Source: Candidatus Roseilinea sp. (GTDB taxonomy: Bacteria; Chloroflexota; Anaerolineae; J036; Brachytrichaceae). From it: 52,282 nt of DNA. The notes below the pieces were generated by a model. That model ran no database searches and had not been told where the DNA came from. It saw only the letters and a program-made list of their open reading frames with translations. The position numbers and the translations under genes are program-made. Each line of letters opens with the position of its first letter. The first letter of the stretch is position 1. Positions 9,437 through 16,573 of the stretch are shown here, in pieces. Where the stretch lies: assembly GCA_025055235.1 (NCBI GenBank), contig JANWYN010000039.1, positions 1 to 52,282 on the forward strand, in the 5' to 3' direction.

Positions 9437-11356
9437 ATGGAAACGACGCCAGGCAGGGAGCTGGTGACCCAGGTTGCGCTGTCAACCGGCGCCAGCCAAG
9501 CCGAAGCCGAAGCGCTCGGTGAGGTGGCCGGAGCGGACGACGCCGCCAACGCACTGTTCGCCCCGGAGTATCAAACCGAGAATAGCCCGGTCCATCGCGC
9601 GGTGTGGGACGACCGCTGTCCCGTCGAGTTGTTCGATGCTCCCCCGCCGCCCTCCACACAAGGCCGTGCAAAAGCAGCCATGGATGCTGCCTTCGACATC
9701 GTCCAGCGTCACCAGCGCGCCGGCACCTACGTCAACAGCGACGGCCCCTACGCCGGCAAACTCTCCGATGCCCTCATCGCCGACCTGGGCCAGGTGGGAT
9801 ATTACGGTGCGCTCATCCCCGAGGCGTATGGTGGCTTGGGACTCGACTTCCCCACATTCGCCGTCGAAGAGACGCGCATGGCGGTGATCGCGCCGTCGGT
9901 AGCGATGCAGAACAGCGTGCACGAGGCCATCGGCGCCGTCGGGCCGCTGCTGTTCTTCGGCAACCGGCAGCAAAAAGAATGGCTGCGTGCGCTGGCGACC
10001 GGCAATCCGCAAAGCTGCTTCGCTCTCACCGAGTCGCAGGGTGGCTCCGACCTGAAGAACATGCTCACCCGCGGTGTCATCACCGACGGGCAAATCGTCA
10101 TCACCGGCCAGAAGTGGTTCATCACCAACGTGTATCCCGGTGGGTTGATGTGCTTGGTATGTATGCTGGAGGGCCCCGACCTGCCGCCTAGCCCGCAGGT
10201 GTTGATCGTCGAGCTGCCGCAGGAGGAGAACGAGCATTACTGGCTGACGCGCTACAAGCTGTCCGCGCTGAAGGAGTTGCGCAATTACGGCGTGAACTTC
10301 AACGGCCTGCGCGTGCCGCTTGCCAACTGGATCCATCCCAAGAACGTCCCGAACGGCCTGACCATCGCCTACCACTTGCTCAACCGCGGCCGGGTGAGCG
10401 TGTGCGCCGTGGCAGCCGGTCGCTTGCGCAGCATGCTGCAGCATATGCGCCTGTGGGGCCGCAAGCGCATCAGCATGAGCAAGCCGATTGACCAGCGCGA
10501 CCTGCCGCTGGAGGACTACGCGCGCATGGCCGGCCTGATCGTCTGCGCCGACGCTTTCCGCGATTGGACGGCCTGGTTGCTGCACAAAGGCTATCGCGGC
10601 GAGCTGGAGACCGGCGCAGCCAAAGTCACGGTGACGCGCTTGCTGAACGAGGCGATGGATCGCATCTATCCACAGTTCTGGGGTGGCCGCGCGCTCGATG
10701 TTTGCCATCCCTACTCGCAGCAAGTGACCGAGCTAAAAGCCGCCGAGATCTACGAAGGGCACAACAACATGCTGTGCTTAGCCTGGTTTGCCGCGCTCAC
10801 CAAGCGACACAGCGCGCGCTTCATGATGCCGATCTTCAAGCGCGTTCAGGAGCTGGGGCTGAAGCGCTTCGACCCGGCCAATCCGGTGCACCTTTGGCAG
10901 TTGCGCAAGGAGCTGCCCGAATACGGCAAATGGATCGCCGGCCATCAAGTGGATCTGCGCGGGCATACGCCGCTGCCGCCCATGTCGCGCGAGCTAGCGC
11001 GCTGCGCGCGAGCGGCCATCCATGGGCTGCAAGGCATGGCGATGGCGATGGATCGCGCCATGCGCGAGCACCGCGAAGACCTGATCAATCGCCAGGGCGT
11101 GGTGCAAGAACTGGTGCTGGAAGCGCACCAATACATCGCCATGCTGGTGACGGCGCTGCATGCGCGGCACGCCGGCGACCCCGCCGTAGAGCTGGCGGCC
11201 CAGACCTTCTGCGAGGAGCAATTGCGGCGCTTGCGCGGCGGCCGGCGCATGCGTGAGCAGCACGCGCGCCTGGTCGAATTGGGCAAGCTGGTGCGCGACG
11301 GCAAATTCCATCTGCTGGATGGCGTGCCGGAAGGCGAGATCAACATGCCGTGGTGA
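9437..11356 (+). CDS. Acyl-CoA dehydrogenase
   Basis: 639 residues, with a strong Shine-Dalgarno (AGGAGGTG) before the ATG. This is a flavoprotein that introduces the alpha-beta double bond in acyl-CoA. N-terminal domain: YYGALIPEAYGGLGLDFPTFA. Middle FAD-binding strand region: CFALTESQGGSDLKNM and ITGQKWFITN. C-terminal helical domain: NRGRVSVCAVAAGRL and IYEGHNNML, whose Glu at about residue 440 aligns with the catalytic base of the family. About 90 extra N-terminal and 140 extra C-terminal residues make it longer than the roughly 380-residue core, as in the large ACAD subgroups. The SDR gene follows 24 bases later, so the two are probably co-transcribed for isoleucine, valine or leucine acyl-CoA oxidation. 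The precise acyl chain is not decidable. Confidence 0.88.
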   Translation: METTPGRELVTQVALSTGASQAEAEALGEVAGADDAANALFAPEYQTENSPVHRAVWDDRCPVELFDAPPPPSTQGRAKAAMDAAFDIVQRHQRAGTYVNSDGPYAGKLSDALIADLGQVGYYGALIPEAYGGLGLDFPTFAVEETRMAVIAPSVAMQNSVHEAIGAVGPLLFFGNRQQKEWLRALATGNPQSCFALTESQGGSDLKNMLTRGVITDGQIVITGQKWFITNVYPGGLMCLVCMLEGPDLPPSPQVLIVELPQEENEHYWLTRYKLSALKELRNYGVNFNGLRVPLANWIHPKNVPNGLTIAYHLLNRGRVSVCAVAAGRLRSMLQHMRLWGRKRISMSKPIDQRDLPLEDYARMAGLIVCADAFRDWTAWLLHKGYRGELETGAAKVTVTRLLNEAMDRIYPQFWGGRALDVCHPYSQQVTELKAAEIYEGHNNMLCLAWFAALTKRHSARFMMPIFKRVQELGLKRFDPANPVHLWQLRKELPEYGKWIAGHQVDLRGHTPLPPMSRELARCARAAIHGLQGMAMAMDRAMREHREDLINRQGVVQELVLEAHQYIAMLVTALHARHAGDPAVELAAQTFCEEQLRRLRGGRRMREQHARLVELGKLVRDGKFHLLDGVPEGEINMPW

Positions 11357-11380
11357 TCGAGAAGCCTGGTTTCTAGACCT

Positions 11381-12148
11381 ATGCGCATTCAGGATCACAC
11401 CTTCCTGATCACCGGCGGCGCGTCGGGCTTGGGCGCGGCATGTGCGCGCATGGTCGTCGCGGCCGGCGGCAACGTTGTGATCGCCGATGTGGACGCCGAA
11501 GCAGGCGAGTCGCTGGCCGGCGCGCTGGGCGATCGCGCGCGCTTCGCGCCGGCCGACGTGACCGGCGAGGCCGACGCCCGGCGCGCGATTGCGTTGGCGA
11601 CGGCGACGTTCGGCGCGCTGCATGGGACGATCAACTGCGCCGGCATCGCCATTGCCGAGTTGATGCTGCGCAAAGGCCAGCCGCATGGGTTGGACTCCTT
11701 CACGCGCGTCATCTCGGTCAACCTGATCGGCACGTTCAACGTCGCGCGGTTGGCGGCGGCAGCGATAGCAGCCAACGCGCCGGACGCCGAGGGTGAGCGT
11801 GGCGTCATCATCAACACAGCATCGGTCGCCGCGTTCGAGGGGCAGATCGGGCAGGTGGCGTATGCTGCGTCGAAGGGTGGGGTGGCAGCTATGACGCTGC
11901 CGATGGCGCGCGAGCTGGCCCGCTATGGCATCCGTGTGGTGGCGATCGCGCCGGGCATCTTCGACACGCCGCTGCTGGCCAAGCTGCCTGAGCCGGCGCG
12001 CCAATCGCTCGCCCAACAAGTGCCCTTCCCGCCGCGCCTTGGCCGGCCGGACGAGTTCGCCGCGCTCGCAAAACACATCATCGAGAACCCGATGTTGAAC
12101 GGCGAGGTCATCCGGCTGGATGGTGCAATTCGCATGGCGCCGAAGTAG
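11381..12148 (+). CDS. SDR-family 3-hydroxyacyl-CoA dehydrogenase, HSD10-like
   Basis: 255 residues. This is an NAD-dependent short-chain dehydrogenase with the cofactor motif TGGASGLG near the N terminus, NCAG in mid-domain and the catalytic YAASK. The segment [20 protein letters not shown] followed by [11 protein letters not shown] is characteristic of type II 3-hydroxyacyl-CoA dehydrogenases. That group oxidises 2-methyl-3-hydroxybutyryl-CoA in isoleucine breakdown. It sits 24 bases behind the acyl-CoA dehydrogenase, supporting consecutive oxidation steps. A less specific SDR function is the alternative. The closing residues [12 protein letters not shown] are typical of the family C terminus, and the length is normal. 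Confidence 0.88.
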   Translation: MRIQDHTFLITGGASGLGAACARMVVAAGGNVVIADVDAEAGESLAGALGDRARFAPADVTGEADARRAIALATATFGALHGTINCAGIAIAELMLRKGQPHGLDSFTRVISVNLIGTFNVARLAAAAIAANAPDAEGERGVIINTASVAAFEGQIGQVAYAASKGGVAAMTLPMARELARYGIRVVAIAPGIFDTPLLAKLPEPARQSLAQQVPFPPRLGRPDEFAALAKHIIENPMLNGEVIRLDGAIRMAPK

Positions 12149-12275
12149 GCGTGAGTGTATTTTGAGTTCACCGAATTCCCTAATATACTGAGCAGCTCTT
12201 GTTGAAATGGGTGCATTCGCCGGCGGAGGCTGTAGGGCGCGCTCTGAATGGCCCGCATGGGCTACCGCAGCGCAC

Positions 12276-12299
12276 GGGCACGGAGCGGCGTCCGTGCCC
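12276..12299. terminator. GC-rich hairpin downstream of the SDR gene
   Basis: A perfect nine-base inverted repeat, GGGCACGGA and TCCGTGCCC, surrounds a six-base loop. It lies about 130 bases after the SDR stop codon. There is no T tract, so it may be a factor-assisted terminator or an RNA-stabilising element. Confidence 0.45.
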
Positions 12300-12387
12300 T
12301 ACCCGTGCAATGGTTTGCACCTATCTGCGAATTCACCCTGTTGAAATACATCGGCTCGGCTAAACTTGGCTCAATTGGAGGATACCG

Positions 12388-12900
12388 ATGGGCGATGCTG
12401 CGTTGATTGACGTGGTCGTGGCTGCCTTCGACGATGAGGCGGCAGCGACGACGGCCATGGATCGGCTGGCACAGATGCGTCGCGAAGGCCAGATCGAACT
12501 CAAGGCGATGGCGATCGTGCACCGCGACGACGACGGTCGCCTGCACATCAAGGAGACGGACGACCCAGGCGCGGTGCGTGGCGCTGTGGTGGGTGGCGCG
12601 GTCGGCGGTGTGATCGGGCTGTTGCTCGGCCCGTTGGCGATTCCGGCTGCGGCTGCCGGCGCGGCCATCGGCGCGCTGACCGAGAAGTTGCACGACGCGG
12701 GCATCGAGGACACTAAGCTGGAACGGCTGGGCGAGGGGCTGAAGGCCGGCATCGCTGCTATTGTCGCAATGACCACTGCCGAGTCCTCGTCTGAGGTGCA
12801 GCGCATCGTGCGCGAAGCCGGCGCGCGCGTGGTCACCGAAGGCTTGAACGAATACACCTACCAGAAGCTGGCTGCAATTTCTGATGAGACGGCGTCGTAG
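12388..12900 (+). CDS. DUF1269 family membrane-associated protein
   Basis: 170 residues, start supported by TTGGAGGA upstream of the ATG. The N-terminal half is soluble and alpha/beta-like (ALIDVVVAAFDDEAAATTAM, then IVHRDDDGRLHIKE). A glycine/alanine-rich hydrophobic hairpin follows at about residues 66-98 (GAVVGGAVGGVIGLLLGPL, AAAAGAAIGAL), and the end reads MTTAESSSEVQRIV. This arrangement is that of DUF1269, whose role is unknown and often described as stress- or envelope-related. It is a single-gene unit and abuts the convergent peroxiredoxin-like gene with no spacer. The two genes share the palindromic terminator at 12903-12935. Confidence 0.8.
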   Translation: MGDAALIDVVVAAFDDEAAATTAMDRLAQMRREGQIELKAMAIVHRDDDGRLHIKETDDPGAVRGAVVGGAVGGVIGLLLGPLAIPAAAAGAAIGALTEKLHDAGIEDTKLERLGEGLKAGIAAIVAMTTAESSSEVQRIVREAGARVVTEGLNEYTYQKLAAISDETAS

Positions 12901-13509
12901 CTACCGGTCAGACCGCTCCGAGCGGTCTGACCGGTTGTCAGCTCCAACAGCCCGGAGCAGCTCGGCATCGTCGGGATAGTCGCCGGCGTGCTTGCTGTAG
13001 TAGGCGAAGGTCACGCGCCTGTCTTCACCGATCACGAACACACCCGGCATCTGAAACGGGTCGCCCACCGGCCTGCCGATTGGTAGCCCCTCGAACTTGC
13101 CTTCCAGCGCAGCCTGCGCGCCTTTCAGCCAGACTGCCGGACCGAACAATTGGTCGGTGCTGCCGCGCGTCAGGCCATAGGCGCGGTAGGAAGCCGCCTC
13201 AGGATCGCAGAAGCAGCGCACGCCGGGCGCGCGTTCGCCGCAGAATCGTTCGGTCTCCTCGGGCCGGCCCATGGTCACAACGACGGCTTGCGCGCCGGCA
13301 GCTTCGATGCGTGGGTTGAGCTTGGCCAACCTGGCCAATTCCGACCGGCAGAACACTCAGCCGAAGTGGCGGAGGAAGACCAGCAGGACGCGCCCTTGAC
13401 GGAGCAGATCTGCCAGCGTGACGCACTCGCCGGTGGTCTTGGCCAGCGTGATGTTCGGCGCGAGGTCGCCCACTTGCAATCGCGGGCCGATCGCGGATCG
13501 TTCATTCAT
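12901..13509 (-). CDS. Candidate selenoprotein: peroxiredoxin-like AhpC/TSA family protein with in-frame TGA
   Basis: 202 residues if the TGA at 13357-13359 is read as selenocysteine (U51). The frame is continuous on both sides. Upstream it reads MNERSAIGPRLQVGD, then NITLAKTTGECVTLADLL and VLLVFLRHFG. Next comes U-V-F-C, then RSELARLAKLNPRIEAAGAQ, SYRAYGLTRGSTDQL and GRPVGDPFQMPGVFVIGED. This is the layout of the peroxiredoxin-like family, whose relatives have a Cys exactly at the TGA, giving CxxC; here it is UxxC with C54. A six-base-pair hairpin follows 24 nt after the UGA (see 13322-13338). A naive caller would start at the GTG at 13356 and lose the first 51 residues and the redox site. 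It is the last gene of a likely pepA-lipM operon, 38 bases after lipM. The ATG at 13509 has no clear Shine-Dalgarno. The final ten residues are encoded by the terminator palindrome. A nonsense mutation or a base-call error is the alternative. Confidence 0.8.
12903..12935. terminator. Perfect 15-bp palindrome between convergent genes
   Basis: Arms 12903-12917 and 12921-12935 are perfectly complementary around the loop CCG. The palindrome overlaps the last codons of the minus-strand peroxiredoxin-like gene and directly follows the DUF1269 stop. It therefore probably ends transcription from both sides. No T run follows on either strand. Confidence 0.65.
13322..13338 (-). promoter_or_regulatory. 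Candidate bacterial SECIS hairpin
   Basis: On the mRNA strand UUGGCC pairs with GGCCAA around the loop AGGUU. That gives six perfect base pairs and a five-base loop, starting 24 nucleotides after the UGA at 13357-13359. Known bacterial SECIS elements place a G in the first two loop positions of a small stem-loop about 16-37 nucleotides after the UGA. The E. coli fdhF loop also begins AGGU. Short hairpins are common in GC-rich DNA, so this supports but does not prove recoding. Confidence 0.6.
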
Positions 13510-13547
13510 CTGTCAAACACAATCTTAATCCCAATTCTGACCGCAGT

Positions 13548-14336
13548 TCATCGCCGGCGCGTCCATCCGTCGTTTGCGTATTTCTCAACGCGCAGCGCCT
13601 CGGCACAGTGTAGCTCATCAGCCGATAGCGCGCCGGCGGTGAAGCGAATGTCGAGCGCCTCGGCGAAGGCGCGCTGCCAGGCGTCTGCAGCTTCCTCCCA
13701 CGACACCTTGCGCCCGAGCACGTCCTGCAGCGTTGCCGCGTGAGCGCGCACGCGTTCCGGCGTAGGCGCGTCGAACAGATAGGCGCAGATGCGCGCGATG
13801 TCGCCGTGCAGCGGCAGGCTGCCGTGCTGGAGCACGCCGTCCACGCGCCGCCACTGCGCGCTGCCCACCAGCTTCCGGCCGGCGCCGACGACTTCGTAGT
13901 CGCTGGGTGCCTCGAAGCACACCGGCCCTTTGGCTTTGTCCTCTTTCGCCACGCGGTTGGCGCCGACGCCGCGCACGCCCAGCAGGCGCAGTGCAAGCAT
14001 GATCGCCTCGGCGATGCGGCGATACGAGGTCATCACGTCGCCTTCGGCGATGGGATGGGTGATGGGCAGCGACACGCTGTAGGTCAGCTCATCGGCGTGC
14101 AGGATGGCCAGCCCGCCGGTGGGTCGGCGCACGATGCCGACGCCGTCGGCCCGGCAGCGCGCCTCGTCCACCGAATCAACGCGCTGCGATTGGCCCAGGC
14201 TGATGGCCGGTGGCTGCCAGCCGTAGAGCCGGAGCGTGGGGGGCTGCTGGCCGGCGCTCACGGCGCGGGAGATGGCCTCGTCGCGGGCCATGTTGGTCGC
14301 GCCGTCGTGCGCGCCGTCATAGATCAGTCGAAACAC
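13548..14336 (-). CDS. lipM: Lipoyl/octanoyl transferase, LipM-like
   Basis: About 262 residues. A member of the LplA/LipB/LipM fold, which attaches octanoyl or lipoyl groups to carrier domains such as the E2 subunit of 2-oxoacid dehydrogenases. Seen: NMARDEAI, LRLYGWQPPAISLGQSQ, RRPTGGLAILHADELTYSV, CFEAPSDYEVVGAGRKLVGS (Cys at about 140 is the LipM acyl-Cys position) and QHGSLPL. The start is uncertain. The frame is open to a TTG at 14357, but 14335-14361 is a nonamer array, and the conserved part begins at VFRLIYDGAHDG, so I take the GTG at 14336. No Shine-Dalgarno is visible. It follows pepA closely and precedes the peroxiredoxin-like gene. A functional link to the branched-chain dehydrogenase at the left edge is plausible. 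Confidence 0.85.
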   Translation of the reverse strand: MFRLIYDGAHDGATNMARDEAISRAVSAGQQPPTLRLYGWQPPAISLGQSQRVDSVDEARCRADGVGIVRRPTGGLAILHADELTYSVSLPITHPIAEGDVMTSYRRIAEAIMLALRLLGVRGVGANRVAKEDKAKGPVCFEAPSDYEVVGAGRKLVGSAQWRRVDGVLQHGSLPLHGDIARICAYLFDAPTPERVRAHAATLQDVLGRKVSWEEAADAWQRAFAEALDIRFTAGALSADELHCAEALRVEKYANDGWTRRR

Positions 14337-14361
14337 CAACGACACTCCCGACGCCAACGAC
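14335..14361. repeat. Three nonamers at the lipM start
   Basis: ACCAACGAC, ACTCCCGAC and GCCAACGAC in tandem. The first unit is identical to the unit at 5981-5989 in the mccB/mccA array. The array spans the possible start codons of lipM and replaces the place where a Shine-Dalgarno would be expected. Confidence 0.7.
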
Positions 14362-14362
14362 G

Positions 14363-15931
14363 CTAGAACGCCGCCTGCGCCAGCCGGACGAGCGTGCGCA
14401 CGCCATAGCCTATTGCGCCTTTGACCAGATACCCCCTGTTCTCGTTGCTGAACATCATGCCGGCCATGTCTATGTGCGCCCAGGGATACTCGTCCTTGCC
14501 CTCGACGAAGCGATACAGGAAGTAGGCCGACGTGCCCACGCCGCCGACGCGCCCGCCGCTATTCTTGATATCGGCGTAATCGCTTTTGATCTTGTCGCCG
14601 TATTCTGGGTAGAGCGGCAGCCGCCACAGCTTCTCGCCTTGTTCCTCGGCAGCGCGCAGCACTGCGTTGGCCCATGCGTCGTCGTTGCTGAATAGGCCGG
14701 CGGCTACGCCCTCGCCCAGCGCCACGACGCACGCGCCGGTCAGCGTCGCCAGATCTACCACGCCGCGAGGGTTGAAGCGCTTGGCGTAGTGAAGCGCGTC
14801 GGCCAGGATCATGCGCCCTTCGGCATCGGTGCTGATGATCTCCACCGTCAGCCCGCTCATCATGGTGATCACGTCGCCGGGGCGATAGGCGCGGTCGCTC
14901 GGCATGTTCTCCACCAGCGGGATCAGGCCGATGACGCGCCGCGGCAGGTTGAGGCCGGCGATCGCCTGCATCGCACCGAACACCGCGGCGGCGCCGCTCA
15001 TGTCGGCCTTCATGCTTTGCATGTTCTCGCTTGGCTTGATGGAGATGCCGCCGGTGTCGAACGTGACCCCTTTGCCGATGAAGATGAAGGGTCGGGAGTC
15101 GGGAGTAGGGAGACCGGCTTCTGACTCTCGACTCCCTTCTTCTCCGGGTGCCTCGTGTTCCAGCACGACGAACCGCGGCGGATGCGCGCTGCCCTGCGCC
15201 ACGGCCAGCACGCCGCCCATGCGCGCTTCGGCGATGCCGGCTTCGGTGAGCACGGTGCACTTCAAACCGACGCGCGCGGCCATCTCCTGCGCGGCCTGGG
15301 CGAACGTTTCCGGATGCAACACGTTCGGCGCGCGGTTGATGAGCGTGCGCGCCGCGTTGACAGCCTCGGCGATGATCTGGCCGGCGTGCGCGCCGGCTTC
15401 GATCTCGGCCAGTTTGGCAGCGTCATACTCGACGACGATCAGCTCTTCGATCGCTTTGTTGTCGTTCTTCGACTTGTGCTCGCGGAACTGATACGCGCCC
15501 ATCAATGCGCCTTCCACGGCGGCCTGCGCGGCCTCGCGCGGTTGCAGCCCGCCGATGCCGCTGCCGTGCACGATGGTCGCGACGCGCTTGCAGCCCAGGT
15601 CGCGCGCCTTGCGCACGGCCGAGCCACTGGCCTGCCGGGCGCGATCCGGCGTAAAGTCCTCGCGCTTGCCCAGCCCCGTCACGATCACGCGCGGCGCGGG
15701 GATCAGGCCGTGGGTGTAGATCACGGCGACTTCGTTCAGCTTGCCGGTGAAATCACCCAGTTGGATGAGCCGGCTGATCGCGCCGCTGCCCGGCACACCA
15801 TCGGATGAGCCGAGCGCCGTATCCACTGCGCCGGTCGCGCCGCCGGGCGTGGTCACGCCCTCGAACAAGTTGACGATGATGGCGTCGGCAGCTGTCGCCT
15901 GGATCTGCTTGTTGACGACGGTGACTTGCAT
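14363..15931 (-). CDS. pepA: Leucyl aminopeptidase (M17)
   Basis: 522 residues. This is a two-metal M17 exopeptidase that removes N-terminal residues from peptides in the cytoplasm. The C-terminal catalytic half shows FIGKGVTFDTGGISIKP, MKADMSGAAAVFGAM, STDAEGRMILADAL (metal-binding signature, with S in place of the usual N) and DLATLTGACVVALG. The N-terminal macro-like domain begins MQVTVVNKQIQATAADAI. Residues about 265-281, just before FIFIGKG, are encoded by a GGGAGTC-type heptamer array (15089-15136) and enlarge a loop that is short in relatives. The gene leads the probable operon pepA-lipM-peroxiredoxin-like. It could also act in DNA binding, as E. coli PepA does, but nothing here shows that. 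Confidence 0.92.
   Translation of the reverse strand: MQVTVVNKQIQATAADAIIVNLFEGVTTPGGATGAVDTALGSSDGVPGSGAISRLIQLGDFTGKLNEVAVIYTHGLIPAPRVIVTGLGKREDFTPDRARQASGSAVRKARDLGCKRVATIVHGSGIGGLQPREAAQAAVEGALMGAYQFREHKSKNDNKAIEELIVVEYDAAKLAEIEAGAHAGQIIAEAVNAARTLINRAPNVLHPETFAQAAQEMAARVGLKCTVLTEAGIAEARMGGVLAVAQGSAHPPRFVVLEHEAPGEEGSRESEAGLPTPDSRPFIFIGKGVTFDTGGISIKPSENMQSMKADMSGAAAVFGAMQAIAGLNLPRRVIGLIPLVENMPSDRAYRPGDVITMMSGLTVEIISTDAEGRMILADALHYAKRFNPRGVVDLATLTGACVVALGEGVAAGLFSNDDAWANAVLRAAEEQGEKLWRLPLYPEYGDKIKSDYADIKNSGGRVGGVGTSAYFLYRFVEGKDEYPWAHIDMAGMMFSNENRGYLVKGAIGYGVRTLVRLAQAAF
15089..15136. repeat. In-frame heptamer inverted array inside pepA
   Basis: Four units (GGGTCGG, GAGTCGG, GAGTAGG, GAGACCG; 15089-15116) face two of the complementary sense (GACTCTC, GACTCCC; 15123-15136). 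The 48-base length is a whole number of codons. The GACTCCC unit is shared with the mccB insert and the rnhB tail. Confidence 0.78.
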
Positions 15932-15970
15932 GTTAGAGATTGTAGCGCCGGTGTGCGTCGCGATTCATGC

Positions 15971-16573
15971 TCAGGCGCATTGTGCGCTATAGCGCTTCAG
16001 CAGCGATAGCGCCTGCGCCAGTCGCTCGCGGTTGTGCGGATCGTTCGTCCAACGGCTGACGCCGCTGGGGTGGGGCAGCGGCAGGATGATGCGCCCGTCG
16101 CGCTCGAAGGCCTGGCCGATGGCGGCGGTGAAGGCAATATCGCTGCCGAGGAAGTGTGCGGTAGATATGCGCCCGACCGTCAGGATGAGCTTCGGCCGGA
16201 TCAACGCCAACTCGCGCTCGAGGAAGGGCCGGCACAAAGCGCGTTCATACGCGGTGGGCACGCGATCGCCCTGGCCGCGCGCCGGGCCGGGATAGCACTT
16301 GGTGATGGCGGTGAAGTAGCACCGGGCGCGGAACTCGTCTTCGCTGAATCCGGCCTGCGCCAGCCAGCGGAACAGCACGCGCCCGGCCTGACCGCTGAAC
16401 GGCTTGCCGCGCGAGCGCGCCGCTGCCGCCGGCGCTTGGCCCACCAGCATCATCTTCGGCCACGTCGCAGGCTGATTGACGACCACCGGCGACGGCTCGA
16501 CGAAGAAGCCGGCTTCGGCGCAGGCGCGGCAAGTGGCGATCTCGGCGTGCAGTTGCTTCAACCTCTGCAACAT
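15971..16573 (-). CDS. Uracil-DNA glycosylase, iron-sulfur type (family 4/5-like)
   Basis: 200 residues from the ATG at 16573. It excises uracil from DNA. Four cysteines suited to a 4Fe-4S cluster are visible: CRAC near the N terminus, then the pair in CYFTAITKC. The active-site motif GQAPAAAARSRGKPFSG and the C-terminal HPSG loop (LPHPSGVSRW) match the family. The open frame extends to 16678, but those residues overlap the upstream gene. The ATG at 16573 makes an ATGA overlap with the stop of the endonuclease IV-like gene, which implies translational coupling. Glycosylase plus AP endonuclease would carry out consecutive steps of base-excision repair. Confidence 0.88.
   Translation of the reverse strand: MLQRLKQLHAEIATCRACAEAGFFVEPSPVVVNQPATWPKMMLVGQAPAAAARSRGKPFSGQAGRVLFRWLAQAGFSEDEFRARCYFTAITKCYPGPARGQGDRVPTAYERALCRPFLERELALIRPKLILTVGRISTAHFLGSDIAFTAAIGQAFERDGRIILPLPHPSGVSRWTNDPHNRERLAQALSLLKRYSAQCA

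Noticed and set aside
13357..13359. The TGA as proof of a pseudogene or of a gene starting at the GTG 13356
   Set aside because: The 51 codons before it are conserved family sequence in the same frame, there is no other lesion, and the TGA is at the redox Cys position. Recoding explains this better, though a base-call error cannot be excluded from this sequence alone.
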